A stretch of DNA of 64,000 nucleotides. Origin: CBDCVO01 sp965223085. GTDB lineage: Bacteria > Pseudomonadota > Gammaproteobacteria > Ga0077536. The position numbers and the translations under genes are program-made. Of the stretch, positions 25,323-33,859 are shown piece after piece (the stretch's first letter is position 1; each line of letters begins with the position of its first letter). The notes below the pieces were generated by a model. That model saw nothing but the letters and a program-made list of their open reading frames with translations, had not been told where the DNA came from and made no database searches. The stretch spans positions 4,154,001 to 4,218,000 of the forward strand of contig OZ244981.1 of the NCBI GenBank assembly GCA_965223085.1. The letters run 5' to 3'.

Positions 25323-26312
25323 TTATTTTTCGTCGTAGACACCAAAATTGCGCAACCGTTCGTAACGCCGCGCGCAGAGTCTGGCGGGAGCGAAAATTGT
25401 TAGCGATGACAGAGCGCGCTCTAAAGCCTCACCAACCTCATTCGAGACCGCATCATAATCCCGATGTGCACCGCCTAGCGGTTCCTCAATCAGAGTTTCG
25501 ATTAAACCTAAAGATAACAGCCGCGAGGCAGTGATCCCCATTGCCTCGGCAGCGTCTGCGGCTTTCTCGGTACTCTTCCATAGGATCGAAGCGCAGCCCT
25601 CCGGAGAAATAACCGCATAGGTAGCGTATTGCAGCATATTGACATGATCGGCAACCCCGATTGCCAATGCACCGCCCGATCCTCCTTCGCCGATCACAGT
25701 CGCTACGATCGGCACTTGCAGTGCGGCCATGGTCGCAAGGTTTCGTGCGATCGCTTCACTTTGTCCTCGCTCCTCCGCGCCGATGCCGGGATACGCGCCG
25801 GGGGTATCGATAAAACTCAGTACCGGTAGTCGAAAACGCTCTGCCAACTGTAGCAAACGCAATGCCTTCCGGTATCCTTCGGGTCTCGGCATACCAAAAT
25901 TGCGATGCAAATTTTCTTTCGTATTGCGGCCTTTTTGGTGTCCTATAAAAGCAATCGGCCGTCCGCCGAAACGTGCAATACCAGCGACTATCGCGGGGTC
26001 GTCTTTAAAAAGCCGATCGCCGTGAATTTCCTCGACTTCGTCAAACAATCGTGCAACGTAGTCGAGCGTGTACGGTCGCCGCGAATGGCGTGCTACTTTC
26101 GCGACTTGCCACGGTGAAAGATTTGCATATATCCGCCGAGACAAATCGCGGGAGCGTTCTTCGAGACGCTTCACTTCTTCGCTTATGTTGACGCCACCGT
26201 CGTCACCGACTTTGCGTAACGCGTCTATTTTTGCCTCGAGCTCCGCAATCGGCTGTTCAAAGTCGAGAAAATTCAGATCTACTTGCGCCTGATCGGAATT
26301 GCCCTCGGCCAT
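25323..26312 (-). CDS. accA: Acetyl-CoA carboxylase carboxyltransferase subunit alpha
   Basis: This 329-residue subunit, with AccD, transfers carboxyl from biotin to acetyl-CoA to give malonyl-CoA in fatty acid synthesis. Family marks are the N-terminal LNFLDFEQPIAELEAKIDAL, HGDRLFKDDPAIV, FGMPRPEGYRKALRLLQLAE, FIDTPGAYPGIGAEERGQ and EGGSGGALAIG. ATG 26312 shares one base with the dnaE stop (TGATG), which sets the start; the frame runs on upstream inside dnaE but is not used. It sits between dnaE and tilS, a classical gammaproteobacterial order. Confidence 0.97.
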   Translation of the reverse strand: MAEGNSDQAQVDLNFLDFEQPIAELEAKIDALRKVGDDGGVNISEEVKRLEERSRDLSRRIYANLSPWQVAKVARHSRRPYTLDYVARLFDEVEEIHGDRLFKDDPAIVAGIARFGGRPIAFIGHQKGRNTKENLHRNFGMPRPEGYRKALRLLQLAERFRLPVLSFIDTPGAYPGIGAEERGQSEAIARNLATMAALQVPIVATVIGEGGSGGALAIGVADHVNMLQYATYAVISPEGCASILWKSTEKAADAAEAMGITASRLLSLGLIETLIEEPLGGAHRDYDAVSNEVGEALERALSSLTIFAPARLCARRYERLRNFGVYDEK

Positions 26313-29300
26313 CAGGCTCGCTCCCGGCCGCGGTATTCCACTCGCACGTGGTCGTCTCCAAGGTGGGTAGTCAATGCCGTTATCAATGCGTCGCAAGCAT
26401 TGACTTTCCATTCGTCGGCTAAGCGCATGCGCGCTTGGCCTTGTGAGGTGTTATATTCCACCACAATTGGGCAAGTACCGTTAGTGTGATGGGACAGGGT
26501 ATCGCGCAGAAATGCAGCCAAGCCGTTTGCTTCTTGCGCTCCGATACTCAATACCAGACTGCGGGCGAACACTTCACGCGCCTCTTCGAGGTGGTAGACG
26601 CGCTGTGCGTTGAGGGCAAACTCTCCACTAAAGTCGTCGATCTCGCACTCTCCCTCGATAACCACGATGCGATCGACAGCAAGTTTATCCAATGCGGTTT
26701 CCAGTGCAGCGTTGAACACCGTCACCTCGATGCGCGCTGATTTGTCATCGAGAGTAAGGATCGCCATGCGGCCACGACGGCTTTTCGTAAATCGCAACGC
26801 GACGATCAACCCAGCGATACGTTGAGAACCCTTTTTCAGATCGCCCAAGCGTGAAGTGATGAGTGCGTCGATCTGATTTTCAACTGCGTCGAACGGATGT
26901 CCGCTCAAATATAGACCCAAGGTTTCTTTCTCTCCGCTTAACAGTTGTTCTTTCGACCACTCCGCCACTGCCAGGGTCGCCACATGTTCATCGTTGTCAT
27001 AGCCCGCAGCGCCGGACGAGCCGAGCTCAATTCCGAATAAGTCAGTTTGTCCGCTCGCAACCGCACGTGCCTGCTGTTCCGCGGCCTGAATCGCGGGTTC
27101 TAGTGCTTCCATCAAACCACGACGCGTTGCGCCGAAACAATCTAGGGCGCCCGCTTTAATAAGGGCTTCGAGCGTACGGCGATTCAACTTTCGACCATCG
27201 TTACGTCGACACAGGTCAAACAAATCGCGATAAGCCCCATTATCTCGCCGCTCTTTGGCAAGCGCATCAACCACACCTTCCCCAACACCCTTAATCGCAC
27301 CTAAGCCGTAGCGGATACTGAGATGATCGGCGACCGTAAAACGATACTCGCAAAAATTAATGTCTGGACTCACTACCGTCAGACCGAGCTTACGGCATTC
27401 ATCGATCAAGCGTACGACTTTGTCCGTTGAATCCATGTCAGCTGACAGAACCGCGGCCATAAAAGCGGCCGGATAATGCGCTTTCAACCAGGCAGTTTGA
27501 TAGGCAACGAGCGCGTAGGCCACAGAATGCGATTTGTTGAATCCATAGCCCGCAAATTTTTCCATTAGATCGAAAATCTGTGCCGCAAGCTCAGCCTCGA
27601 CACCCTGCGCTTGGGCGCCGGACACAAAATAGCTGCGCTGTTGCGCCATTTCCTCGGCTTTTTTCTTACCCATAGCGCGGCGCAACAGGTCTGCGGCTCC
27701 GAGCGTATAACCCGCGAGCACCTGTGCGATCTGCATCACCTGTTCTTGATAAAGAATGACACCGTAAGTGGGTTTCAACACCTGTTCCAACGCCGGATGT
27801 GGATATCGAACGACCGCTCTACCATGTTTTCGATCGATAAAATCATCGACCATGCCCGACTGCAAGGGGCCCGGTCGATAAAGCGCAACCAAAGCTATCA
27901 AGTCTTCGAAAGAATCCGGTTTTAGACGTTTGATCAGTTCCCGCATACCACGCGATTCGAGCTGGAACACAGCCGTGGTTTGTGCTCGCTGGATTAGTCG
28001 ATAAGCAGACTCATCGTCGAGCGGGATCTTTTCGATCGCGACGTTGTCTCCGACCGCGTTGATCTCGCGTATCGCCCAATCGATGATGGTCAAAGTACGC
28101 AAGCCTAAGAAATCGAACTTCACGAGCCCTACGGCCTCGACATCCGCCATATCGAACTGGGTGACCGCAGCAACTCCGTCCCGCTCAACGTACAACGGCA
28201 TGAAGTGTTCTAGTGGCCGCGGCGCGATAACTAGACCACCGGCGTGTTTGCCCGCATTTCTCACCAGACCTTCGAGCGATTGCGCCAAGTCAATCATCGC
28301 TCGAACATCGTCCTCCTGCTCATAGCGCGCCTTCAGGGCGGGTTCCTCGTCCAAAGCGCGGGCGAGTGTCATATTCAAATCGAAGGGTATGAGCTTCGCG
28401 AGTTGATCGACAAAACCGTAAGGATAAGCCAACACCCGCCCAACATCGCGCAATACGGCTTTCGCAGCCATCGTACCGTAAGTAATAATCTGGGCGACAT
28501 TGCCAAGCCCATAACGTTGCGTGACGTAGTCGATCACCTCATCCCGACGCGCCATGCAAAAGTCGACGTCGAAATCGGGCATAGAGACACGTTCTGGGTT
28601 CAGAAAACGTTCAAACAATAGATCGTAGCTGAGCGGATCTACTTCGGTGACGCCAAGCGCATAGGCGACGAGCGATCCGGCGCCAGACCCGCGCCCAGGA
28701 CCGACCGGGATCCGCGCGCGTTTCGCCCACAGAATAAAATCGGCGACGATCAGAAAATAGCCGGAAAACCCCATCGAGGTAATGACATCGACTTCTTGTT
28801 CGAGCCGTGCGGTATAAGCGCCCGTGTCTTCTGGCGGGCCATGTCCAGCGCTACTTGCAGATGCGGCGAGGCGTCGTGCGAGTCCGGCGCGCGCCTCATC
28901 GCGTAACAGGTCATCGACTTGTTTGCCCTCGGGGCAGGGGTACTTCGGCAAGTGATATCGTCCAAACTCAAATTCCAAATTACAGCGCATCGCGATCTGA
29001 GTCGTATTCTCCACCGCTTCGGGAATATCAGAAAAAATTTCAGCCATGTCCGCGGCACTACGTAAATACTGCTGCTCCGAATAGAGACGCTCGCGGCGAG
29101 GGTCCGATAGCGTTCGACCGTCGTGGATGCAAACCCGCGCCTCGTGAGCTTCGTAATTCGATTGGTGCAGAAATCGAACATCGTTAGTGGCGACAACCGG
29201 CAATTGATATTGTTCAGCGAGGGCTATGGCTGCAGCATTGTTCTTGGTTTCGTCTTCGCGTCCTGTTCGTGTCAGCTCCAAATAAAAGCACTCGGGAAAA

Positions 29301-29776
29301 CAAGTCATCCATTTTTCGATCCGGGTTCTCAAGCGCGCTACAGTGCCCTCCCGGGATTGACTCGCGAAGGCCTCGTTCCGGGTTGCAGCCAAGGCGATCA
29401 AACCGCTGGAGCTCGAGGTCGTGAACCAGGCTTCTTGGATGCAAGGTGGACCGACCGTTGCACTATGACGATAGCTCTTTGAAATCAATGAACACAGATT
29501 ACGGTAGCCATCCGCATCCCGACATAACAACACCATTCGCAGTCTCGAACGTGGGTCCTCACCTGTTGCAACCCACACATCCGCTCCAATGATCGGCTTA
29601 ATCCCTGCTTGCTCCGCCGCTTGATAGAACTTGATCGCCGCAAACAGGTTGTTCACATCGGTAACCGCCAAGGCGGGCATTTCCAGTTCAACCGCGCGCG
29701 CAACTAGCGCCGGTATCCGCAATAAACTATCGACCATCGAATATTCGGTGTGCACATGCAAATGCACAAACGTCAT
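26312..29776 (-). CDS. dnaE: DNA polymerase III subunit alpha
   Basis: This 1154-residue replicative polymerase is full length. The N-terminal PHP domain begins FVHLHVHTEYSMVDSLLRI. The catalytic aspartates are visible in PDFDVDFCMARRDEVIDYV (about residues 400-418) and VKFDFLGLRTLTIIDWAI (about 553). The fingers/beta-binding region includes GYGFNKSHSVAYALVAYQTA. An OB domain follows near residue 990 (IAGLIVALRFTKSRRGRMA). CMARRD differs from the more usual CMDxRD at a non-catalytic position. It starts 3 bp after rnhB and shares one base with accA, so the three are one transcription unit. Confidence 0.98.
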   Translation of the reverse strand: MTFVHLHVHTEYSMVDSLLRIPALVARAVELEMPALAVTDVNNLFAAIKFYQAAEQAGIKPIIGADVWVATGEDPRSRLRMVLLCRDADGYRNLCSLISKSYRHSATVGPPCIQEAWFTTSSSSGLIALAATRNEAFASQSREGTVARLRTRIEKWMTCFPECFYLELTRTGREDETKNNAAAIALAEQYQLPVVATNDVRFLHQSNYEAHEARVCIHDGRTLSDPRRERLYSEQQYLRSAADMAEIFSDIPEAVENTTQIAMRCNLEFEFGRYHLPKYPCPEGKQVDDLLRDEARAGLARRLAASASSAGHGPPEDTGAYTARLEQEVDVITSMGFSGYFLIVADFILWAKRARIPVGPGRGSGAGSLVAYALGVTEVDPLSYDLLFERFLNPERVSMPDFDVDFCMARRDEVIDYVTQRYGLGNVAQIITYGTMAAKAVLRDVGRVLAYPYGFVDQLAKLIPFDLNMTLARALDEEPALKARYEQEDDVRAMIDLAQSLEGLVRNAGKHAGGLVIAPRPLEHFMPLYVERDGVAAVTQFDMADVEAVGLVKFDFLGLRTLTIIDWAIREINAVGDNVAIEKIPLDDESAYRLIQRAQTTAVFQLESRGMRELIKRLKPDSFEDLIALVALYRPGPLQSGMVDDFIDRKHGRAVVRYPHPALEQVLKPTYGVILYQEQVMQIAQVLAGYTLGAADLLRRAMGKKKAEEMAQQRSYFVSGAQAQGVEAELAAQIFDLMEKFAGYGFNKSHSVAYALVAYQTAWLKAHYPAAFMAAVLSADMDSTDKVVRLIDECRKLGLTVVSPDINFCEYRFTVADHLSIRYGLGAIKGVGEGVVDALAKERRDNGAYRDLFDLCRRNDGRKLNRRTLEALIKAGALDCFGATRRGLMEALEPAIQAAEQQARAVASGQTDLFGIELGSSGAAGYDNDEHVATLAVAEWSKEQLLSGEKETLGLYLSGHPFDAVENQIDALITSRLGDLKKGSQRIAGLIVALRFTKSRRGRMAILTLDDKSARIEVTVFNAALETALDKLAVDRIVVIEGECEIDDFSGEFALNAQRVYHLEEAREVFARSLVLSIGAQEANGLAAFLRDTLSHHTNGTCPIVVEYNTSQGQARMRLADEWKVNACDALITALTTHLGDDHVRVEYRGRERA

Positions 29777-29778
29777 GG

Positions 29779-30351
29779 CTACGCTCCTGGCGTTTCGCAG
29801 ACTCGCCGCACCGGCGCGAACGAACGACGATGAATCCCGCAGGCGCCAAATTGCCGCAACGCCCGCAGGTGAGCCGCCGTTGGATAACCTTTATGCCGAT
29901 CGAAACCATACATTGGGAAGCGTTTATGTAGGTTTTGCATCAAAAGATCCCGTTTAACCTTGGCCACGATCGAAGCGGCGCTGATCGCGGCGACGCTCGC
30001 GTCGCCGCGCACGATGGCTTGCACAGGATAAGGCAACGGGGGGCAAACATTGCCATCGACCAAAACCCGATCCGGCGCCACCTCGAGTGCTTGCACCGCA
30101 CGGCGCATGGCAAGTAAGCTGGCCTGCAAAATATTTACAGCATCGATTTCTGCAACGCTTGCCTCAGCAACAGCCACCGCGACAGCGTCACGTTCGATCA
30201 CGAGCATCAATTCGCCACGGCGTTGTGGCGACACTTTTTTTGAATCTGCCAAACCGACGATGCTTTTACCCGGGGCTAAGATCACGGCCGCCGCGACGAC
30301 CGGGCCTGCTAGCGGGCCGCGTCCAGCTTCATCGACGCCGGCGACGATCAT
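29779..30351 (-). CDS. rnhB: Ribonuclease HII
   Basis: This 190-residue enzyme cleaves the RNA strand of RNA-DNA hybrids and single ribonucleotides in DNA. Active-site residues appear as GVDEAGRGPLAGPVVAAAV (Asp6, Glu7), LVDGN near residue 98 and ASIVAKVKRD near 132. ATG 30351 overlaps the lpxB stop by 4 bp, and the stop is 2 bp before dnaE. Length is normal for the family. Confidence 0.97.
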   Translation of the reverse strand: MIVAGVDEAGRGPLAGPVVAAAVILAPGKSIVGLADSKKVSPQRRGELMLVIERDAVAVAVAEASVAEIDAVNILQASLLAMRRAVQALEVAPDRVLVDGNVCPPLPYPVQAIVRGDASVAAISAASIVAKVKRDLLMQNLHKRFPMYGFDRHKGYPTAAHLRALRQFGACGIHRRSFAPVRRVCETPGA

Positions 30352-31559
30352 GCGCCTGCAACGGCCTCAGCGCATCCTCGACCCCGAGCTGCGATGAGAT
30401 CCAGCACTGCATCAGCCGCGTGCGCGGCGGAATCGCGGGAAAGTTGGGCGTGAATGCGCGCGCAGGTGCGGCGGTATTCGGCCACCCGCGAGGGGTGTTC
30501 GAGCCAATTTTGCACGGCGTTTGCCAATGACTCGGCAGTCGCTTGATGCTGAATAAATTCGGGCACCAGCGCACCATCGGCGAGTAAATTCGGCATTGCA
30601 ATAAATGGTGTGCGGACGACGCGTTTCATTATGTGATAACTCACCGGGGCGAGCCGATAGGCTACCACCAGCGGCGTCGACCAGCACATCGCTTGCAAGG
30701 TAACGCTGCCCGAAACCGCGAGCGCGACGTCGGCACTCGCGAGCACATCGTCGATAGCGTCGCGAAATATCGCCACCGAGACGGTATCAGCGCGGCTCGC
30801 GAGCCCGTCTAACCACGCCTCGTCCGCCGTAGCCACTAAATTGCTCACTAACCGAACCGCGGGGCTGCGTTTACGCAACACCTCCGCGGCATCTACAAAT
30901 AGGGGCCAATGGCGTTGCAGTTCTTGGCGACGACTACCCGGGAGCAGGGCGACGACGGTGTCGTCTAAATCGAGCCCGAGACGACGACGCGCAGCGCAGC
31001 GATCCGGGCGCTGTGGGATTTGCTCCGCGAGCGGGTGACCAACGAAACGTGTATTAATGCCTCGTTCGCAAAAAAAAGTTTCCTCAAACGGAAATAAGGC
31101 CAGTAAAACGTCGACCGCTTGCTTGATCTTGTCCACGCGCTTCTCGCGCCAAGCCCACAACTGGGGACACCCATAATGAACCGTCGGCACTGCTAATCGA
31201 TGTAGGCGCATTTCGAGATTGAGGACAAAATCGGGCACGTCGATGCCGATGAATACGTCGGTACGAACGCGGGAAAAATGACGGAAAAGACGTTCACGGA
31301 GCGCGCGCAGACGTGGGTAATGGCGCACGACTTCGACGAGACCCATGACGGATAATTCGTCGATATGCGCAAGTTCGCGGCAACCGGCCGCGATCATCCG
31401 TGGCCCAGCGATGCCGCTCACTTCAATTTGCGGTGCGCGCGCGCGCAAGGCGTGGATCAATGCCGCGCCGAGTTGGTCGCCAGATGATTCACCTGCAACG
31501 ATTCCGATCTGGAGGGATGCGCCGGGCTTCACACGAACCGCCACATCGCGAACGCTCAA
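30348..31559 (-). CDS. lpxB: Lipid-A-disaccharide synthase
   Basis: This 403-residue GT19 glycosyltransferase joins UDP-diacylglucosamine and lipid X in lipid A synthesis, at the inner membrane. Typical stretches are IGIVAGESSGDQLGAALI (about residues 18-35), GIDVPDFVLNLEMRL, HYGCPQLWAWREKR and LLPGSRRQELQRHWP. The start is TTG 31559, which overlaps the lpxA stop as TTGA; GTG 31544 or 31532 are alternatives and would still keep the conserved N-terminus. It is followed by rnhB with a 4-bp overlap. Confidence 0.96.
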   Translation of the reverse strand: MSVRDVAVRVKPGASLQIGIVAGESSGDQLGAALIHALRARAPQIEVSGIAGPRMIAAGCRELAHIDELSVMGLVEVVRHYPRLRALRERLFRHFSRVRTDVFIGIDVPDFVLNLEMRLHRLAVPTVHYGCPQLWAWREKRVDKIKQAVDVLLALFPFEETFFCERGINTRFVGHPLAEQIPQRPDRCAARRRLGLDLDDTVVALLPGSRRQELQRHWPLFVDAAEVLRKRSPAVRLVSNLVATADEAWLDGLASRADTVSVAIFRDAIDDVLASADVALAVSGSVTLQAMCWSTPLVVAYRLAPVSYHIMKRVVRTPFIAMPNLLADGALVPEFIQHQATAESLANAVQNWLEHPSRVAEYRRTCARIHAQLSRDSAAHAADAVLDLIAARGRGCAEAVAGA

Positions 31560-32341
31560 TCGCGACGCGCACGTACGATCCCGCGGGACGAGGTGCGCAC
31601 GAATTCGACGAGCGCGCTTATTTCGGGGCTCGTCTCGACTTCTCCGTCGAGCTTCTGCAAAGCTTGCTCGAGCGTTAAACCCTGCAAATAAAGTATTTTG
31701 TAGGCACGCTTGAGGCGCTCGATCGTAACCGCAGAAAAGCCACGTCGGCGTAGACCTTCGCGGTTAATCGCGCGGGCGCGGGCGGTATTACCGTCCACTA
31801 TCATGTACGGTGGCACGTCCTTGACGACGATCGCGGCGATTGCGGTAAAACTCGATTCGCCGATGCGACAGAATTGATGCACACCGGTGAATCCGCCCAA
31901 AATCGCATAGTCCGCGATTTCTACATGGCCCGCCAAGGTAGCATTATTGGCGAAGATAACGTTATCCGCGATTTGACAATCATGCGCGATATGGCAGTAC
32001 GCCATAATCCAATTATCGTTACCGATGCGTGTGACGCCTCCCCCATGGGGCGTACCTCGATTGACGCTGCAATATTCGCGCAAAGTGTTACGATCGCCGA
32101 TTTGCAATCGTGACTCACTGTCTGCGGAAAATTTCTTGTCTTGTGGCTCCAAGCCCACCGAACAATACGGGAAGACGCGGTTGTCGCGACCGATGCTTGT
32201 CGGACCTTCGATTAACACGTGGCTACCAATTTCCGTGTTTTCGCCGATGCGCACATCCGCACCGATCACCGACCACGCACCGACGGAGACGCCCGCGCTT
32301 AACTCGGCGCTTGGATCAATGCGCGCGGTCGCGTCGATCAA
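31556..32341 (-). CDS. lpxA: UDP-N-acetylglucosamine acyltransferase
   Basis: This 261-residue enzyme performs the first step of lipid A synthesis, 3-O-acylation of UDP-GlcNAc. It is a left-handed beta-helix with many hexapeptide repeats (IGENTEIGSHVLIEGPTSIG). The catalytic His is in GVHQFCRIG (near residue 125), and the C-terminal helices carry GLRRRGFSAVTIERLKRAYK. I set the start at TTG 32341 because the product then begins IDATARIDPSAELS as LpxA does and has the E. coli length; this TTG overlaps the fabZ stop. A longer in-frame start at 32440 would lie inside fabZ. Confidence 0.96.
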   Translation of the reverse strand: MIDATARIDPSAELSAGVSVGAWSVIGADVRIGENTEIGSHVLIEGPTSIGRDNRVFPYCSVGLEPQDKKFSADSESRLQIGDRNTLREYCSVNRGTPHGGGVTRIGNDNWIMAYCHIAHDCQIADNVIFANNATLAGHVEIADYAILGGFTGVHQFCRIGESSFTAIAAIVVKDVPPYMIVDGNTARARAINREGLRRRGFSAVTIERLKRAYKILYLQGLTLEQALQKLDGEVETSPEISALVEFVRTSSRGIVRARRD

Positions 32342-32793
32342 TCTCTGTTCTCCATCTCCGTAGTCATGAAATTGGCGCAAGCGACAAGTTGATCCGCCAC
32401 ATGCGCTTCGGCGCCGAACCGATAGATGCCGCGAATACATCGTTCCAAGGTCGCGTGCAGCACTAGCTGATCACCGGGAAACACGGGTTGTTTGAAGCGC
32501 GCCTTATCCACACCAACCAGATAATACATTTGCTGCGCGCCGCTACGGGTATCGCTGGAATGAAAAGCTAACAAACCAGTTGCCTGCGCCATTGATTCCA
32601 AAATCAAAACCCCGGGAAAGACGGGCTGATCGGGGAAATGGCCCATAAAACAGGGCTCGTTATAAGTGACGTTTTTTATTGCGGTAATGGATTCAAACGC
32701 GACACACTCGATGACCTTATCGACCAACAAAAATGGATAGCGATGAGGCAACATCTTCAGAATTTGCCGAATATCGATTTCGATGTCAGACAT
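32338..32793 (-). CDS. fabZ: 3-hydroxyacyl-ACP dehydratase FabZ
   Basis: This is a 151-residue hot-dog-fold dehydratase of fatty acid elongation. The family opening is ILKMLPHRYPFLLVDKV. Catalytic residues are the His of MGHFPDQPVFPGVLILE and the Glu of LESMAQATG. ATG 32793 begins MSDIEIDIRQ. The gene would normally be preceded by lpxD, but here 485 bp with no gene separate it from skp. It is translationally overlapped by lpxA downstream. Confidence 0.97.
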   Translation of the reverse strand: MSDIEIDIRQILKMLPHRYPFLLVDKVIECVAFESITAIKNVTYNEPCFMGHFPDQPVFPGVLILESMAQATGLLAFHSSDTRSGAQQMYYLVGVDKARFKQPVFPGDQLVLHATLERCIRGIYRFGAEAHVADQLVACANFMTTEMENRD

Positions 32794-33278
32794 TTCCAGT
32801 CTTACGCAATATCAACGGCACAATCACCACGCGGGCTGCGGCAGCGCGTGCGAACAAACCTCGAGCGCGCATTATGCCTCAGCCTGTGCGTCTGGAAAGC
32901 ACATTTCACCCATATTAAATTAACGGTATTCGCCACAACAGTCGTTGCAACGTGAGCGTGCTTACAGCATCGGAATGCAGATGCTCGAATCCCGCACCAC
33001 CAAGGAGAACGTTTGTTTAAGCTAGAATCCTCAGTTGACCGTGTCGAGCAAGCTACCGCTGATCGGTGTACCGATGATAACGTGTCTCTCAGTTCCACTC
33101 ATTGGGTGAACAACGCTACGACCTCCAGTGCCCTTCTCGCGTCGCGCCTGGCGGCGTTATAACTCGTTGACATAGGTCAACTATGCCGCCTCATGATGCT
33201 TTGCCAGACTACCCGCAAGCCGCAGCCTGAATACCGTGCAAAGCGGATCCCAGGTCGTATGGGTTTAGCGACTCGCGA
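32794..33278. other. Gene-free interval between skp and fabZ, where lpxD would be expected
   Basis: There are 485 bp without a credible open frame. The left part (32794-33015) is upstream sequence for fabZ. Positions 33016-33260 are repeat copy C. The interval is too short for lpxD (about 1 kb), and I see no fragment of LpxD hexapeptide repeats in any frame, so lpxD is either lost from this locus or located elsewhere. Confidence 0.7.
33016..33260 (-). repeat. Dispersed repeat, copy C, inverted and more diverged
   Basis: This is a 245-bp copy in the opposite orientation to A and B. The left end TTTAAGCTAGAATCCTCAGT matches the terminal repeat with three changes. On the minus strand the core reads GTCAACGAGTTATAACGCCG, CCAGGC, and the internal AATGAGTGGAACTGAGAG motif is present with ACACGTTATCATCGGTACAC as in copy A. 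The right end (about 33235-33260) is eroded. Length equals copy A. Confidence 0.82.
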
Positions 33279-33788
33279 TTATTTCGATTTTTTCAGCCGA
33301 TTAATTACCGTGTCAGTAATATCGACCGTTTTACTCGCCCAAATCACACCCTCGCCAAGCACTAAATCGAATTTTTGTTCTTGGGCAATCTTTTGAATCG
33401 TTTCGACTATCTGACGTTGAATCTTGCCAAACTCTTCATTACGACGAAAATTTACGTCTTCGCGAAATTCGTCGGAATCCCGTTTTAGTTCGCGTCGTTT
33501 ATTTAGTATGTCTCGCTCTAGCCGCGAGCGCTCCGTTTCGCTCATCACGGCCCCGTCCTTTTGCAAGCGATCCTCCAAACCTTTTAAGCTTTTTTGTGCA
33601 GACACTAGCGCTCGGTCGCGCGAGGCGAATTCTTGCTCGAGCTTCTTTTTTGCACCTTCCGCTTGCGGTGCGGCTTCCAAGACGCGCACCGCGTTGACAA
33701 CACCTATCTTGTAGTCTGCCGCGAACACCGTCGTACCATATAAAAGCAATATGCTGCCGATTGCGATCGCAATACGATATTTGGCCAT
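33279..33788 (-). CDS. skp: Periplasmic chaperone Skp/OmpH
   Basis: This 169-residue periplasmic chaperone holds unfolded outer-membrane proteins on the way to the BAM complex. It has a signal peptide (MAKYRIAIAIGSILLLYG, cleaved after VFA), then the short beta-element YKIGVVNAVRVLEAAPQ, then long charged helices (about residues 45-125) forming the tentacles, and a closing strand FDLVLGEGVIWAS. ATG 33788 is preferred; ATG 33812 adds eight residues ahead of the signal peptide. It follows bamA by 71 bp on the same strand, the standard order. Confidence 0.94.
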   Translation of the reverse strand: MAKYRIAIAIGSILLLYGTTVFAADYKIGVVNAVRVLEAAPQAEGAKKKLEQEFASRDRALVSAQKSLKGLEDRLQKDGAVMSETERSRLERDILNKRRELKRDSDEFREDVNFRRNEEFGKIQRQIVETIQKIAQEQKFDLVLGEGVIWASKTVDITDTVINRLKKSK

Positions 33789-33859
33789 TTTCGATATACC
33801 TACTTCAAACATGAAAAAAACCTTGGATAAGGGCCACCTGACTGTAAGCGGACGAAGCG

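Noticed and set aside
32960..33005. tRNA-like T-arm sequence (GCTCGAATCCCG)
   Set aside because: No matching acceptor, D or anticodon stems could be folded around it.
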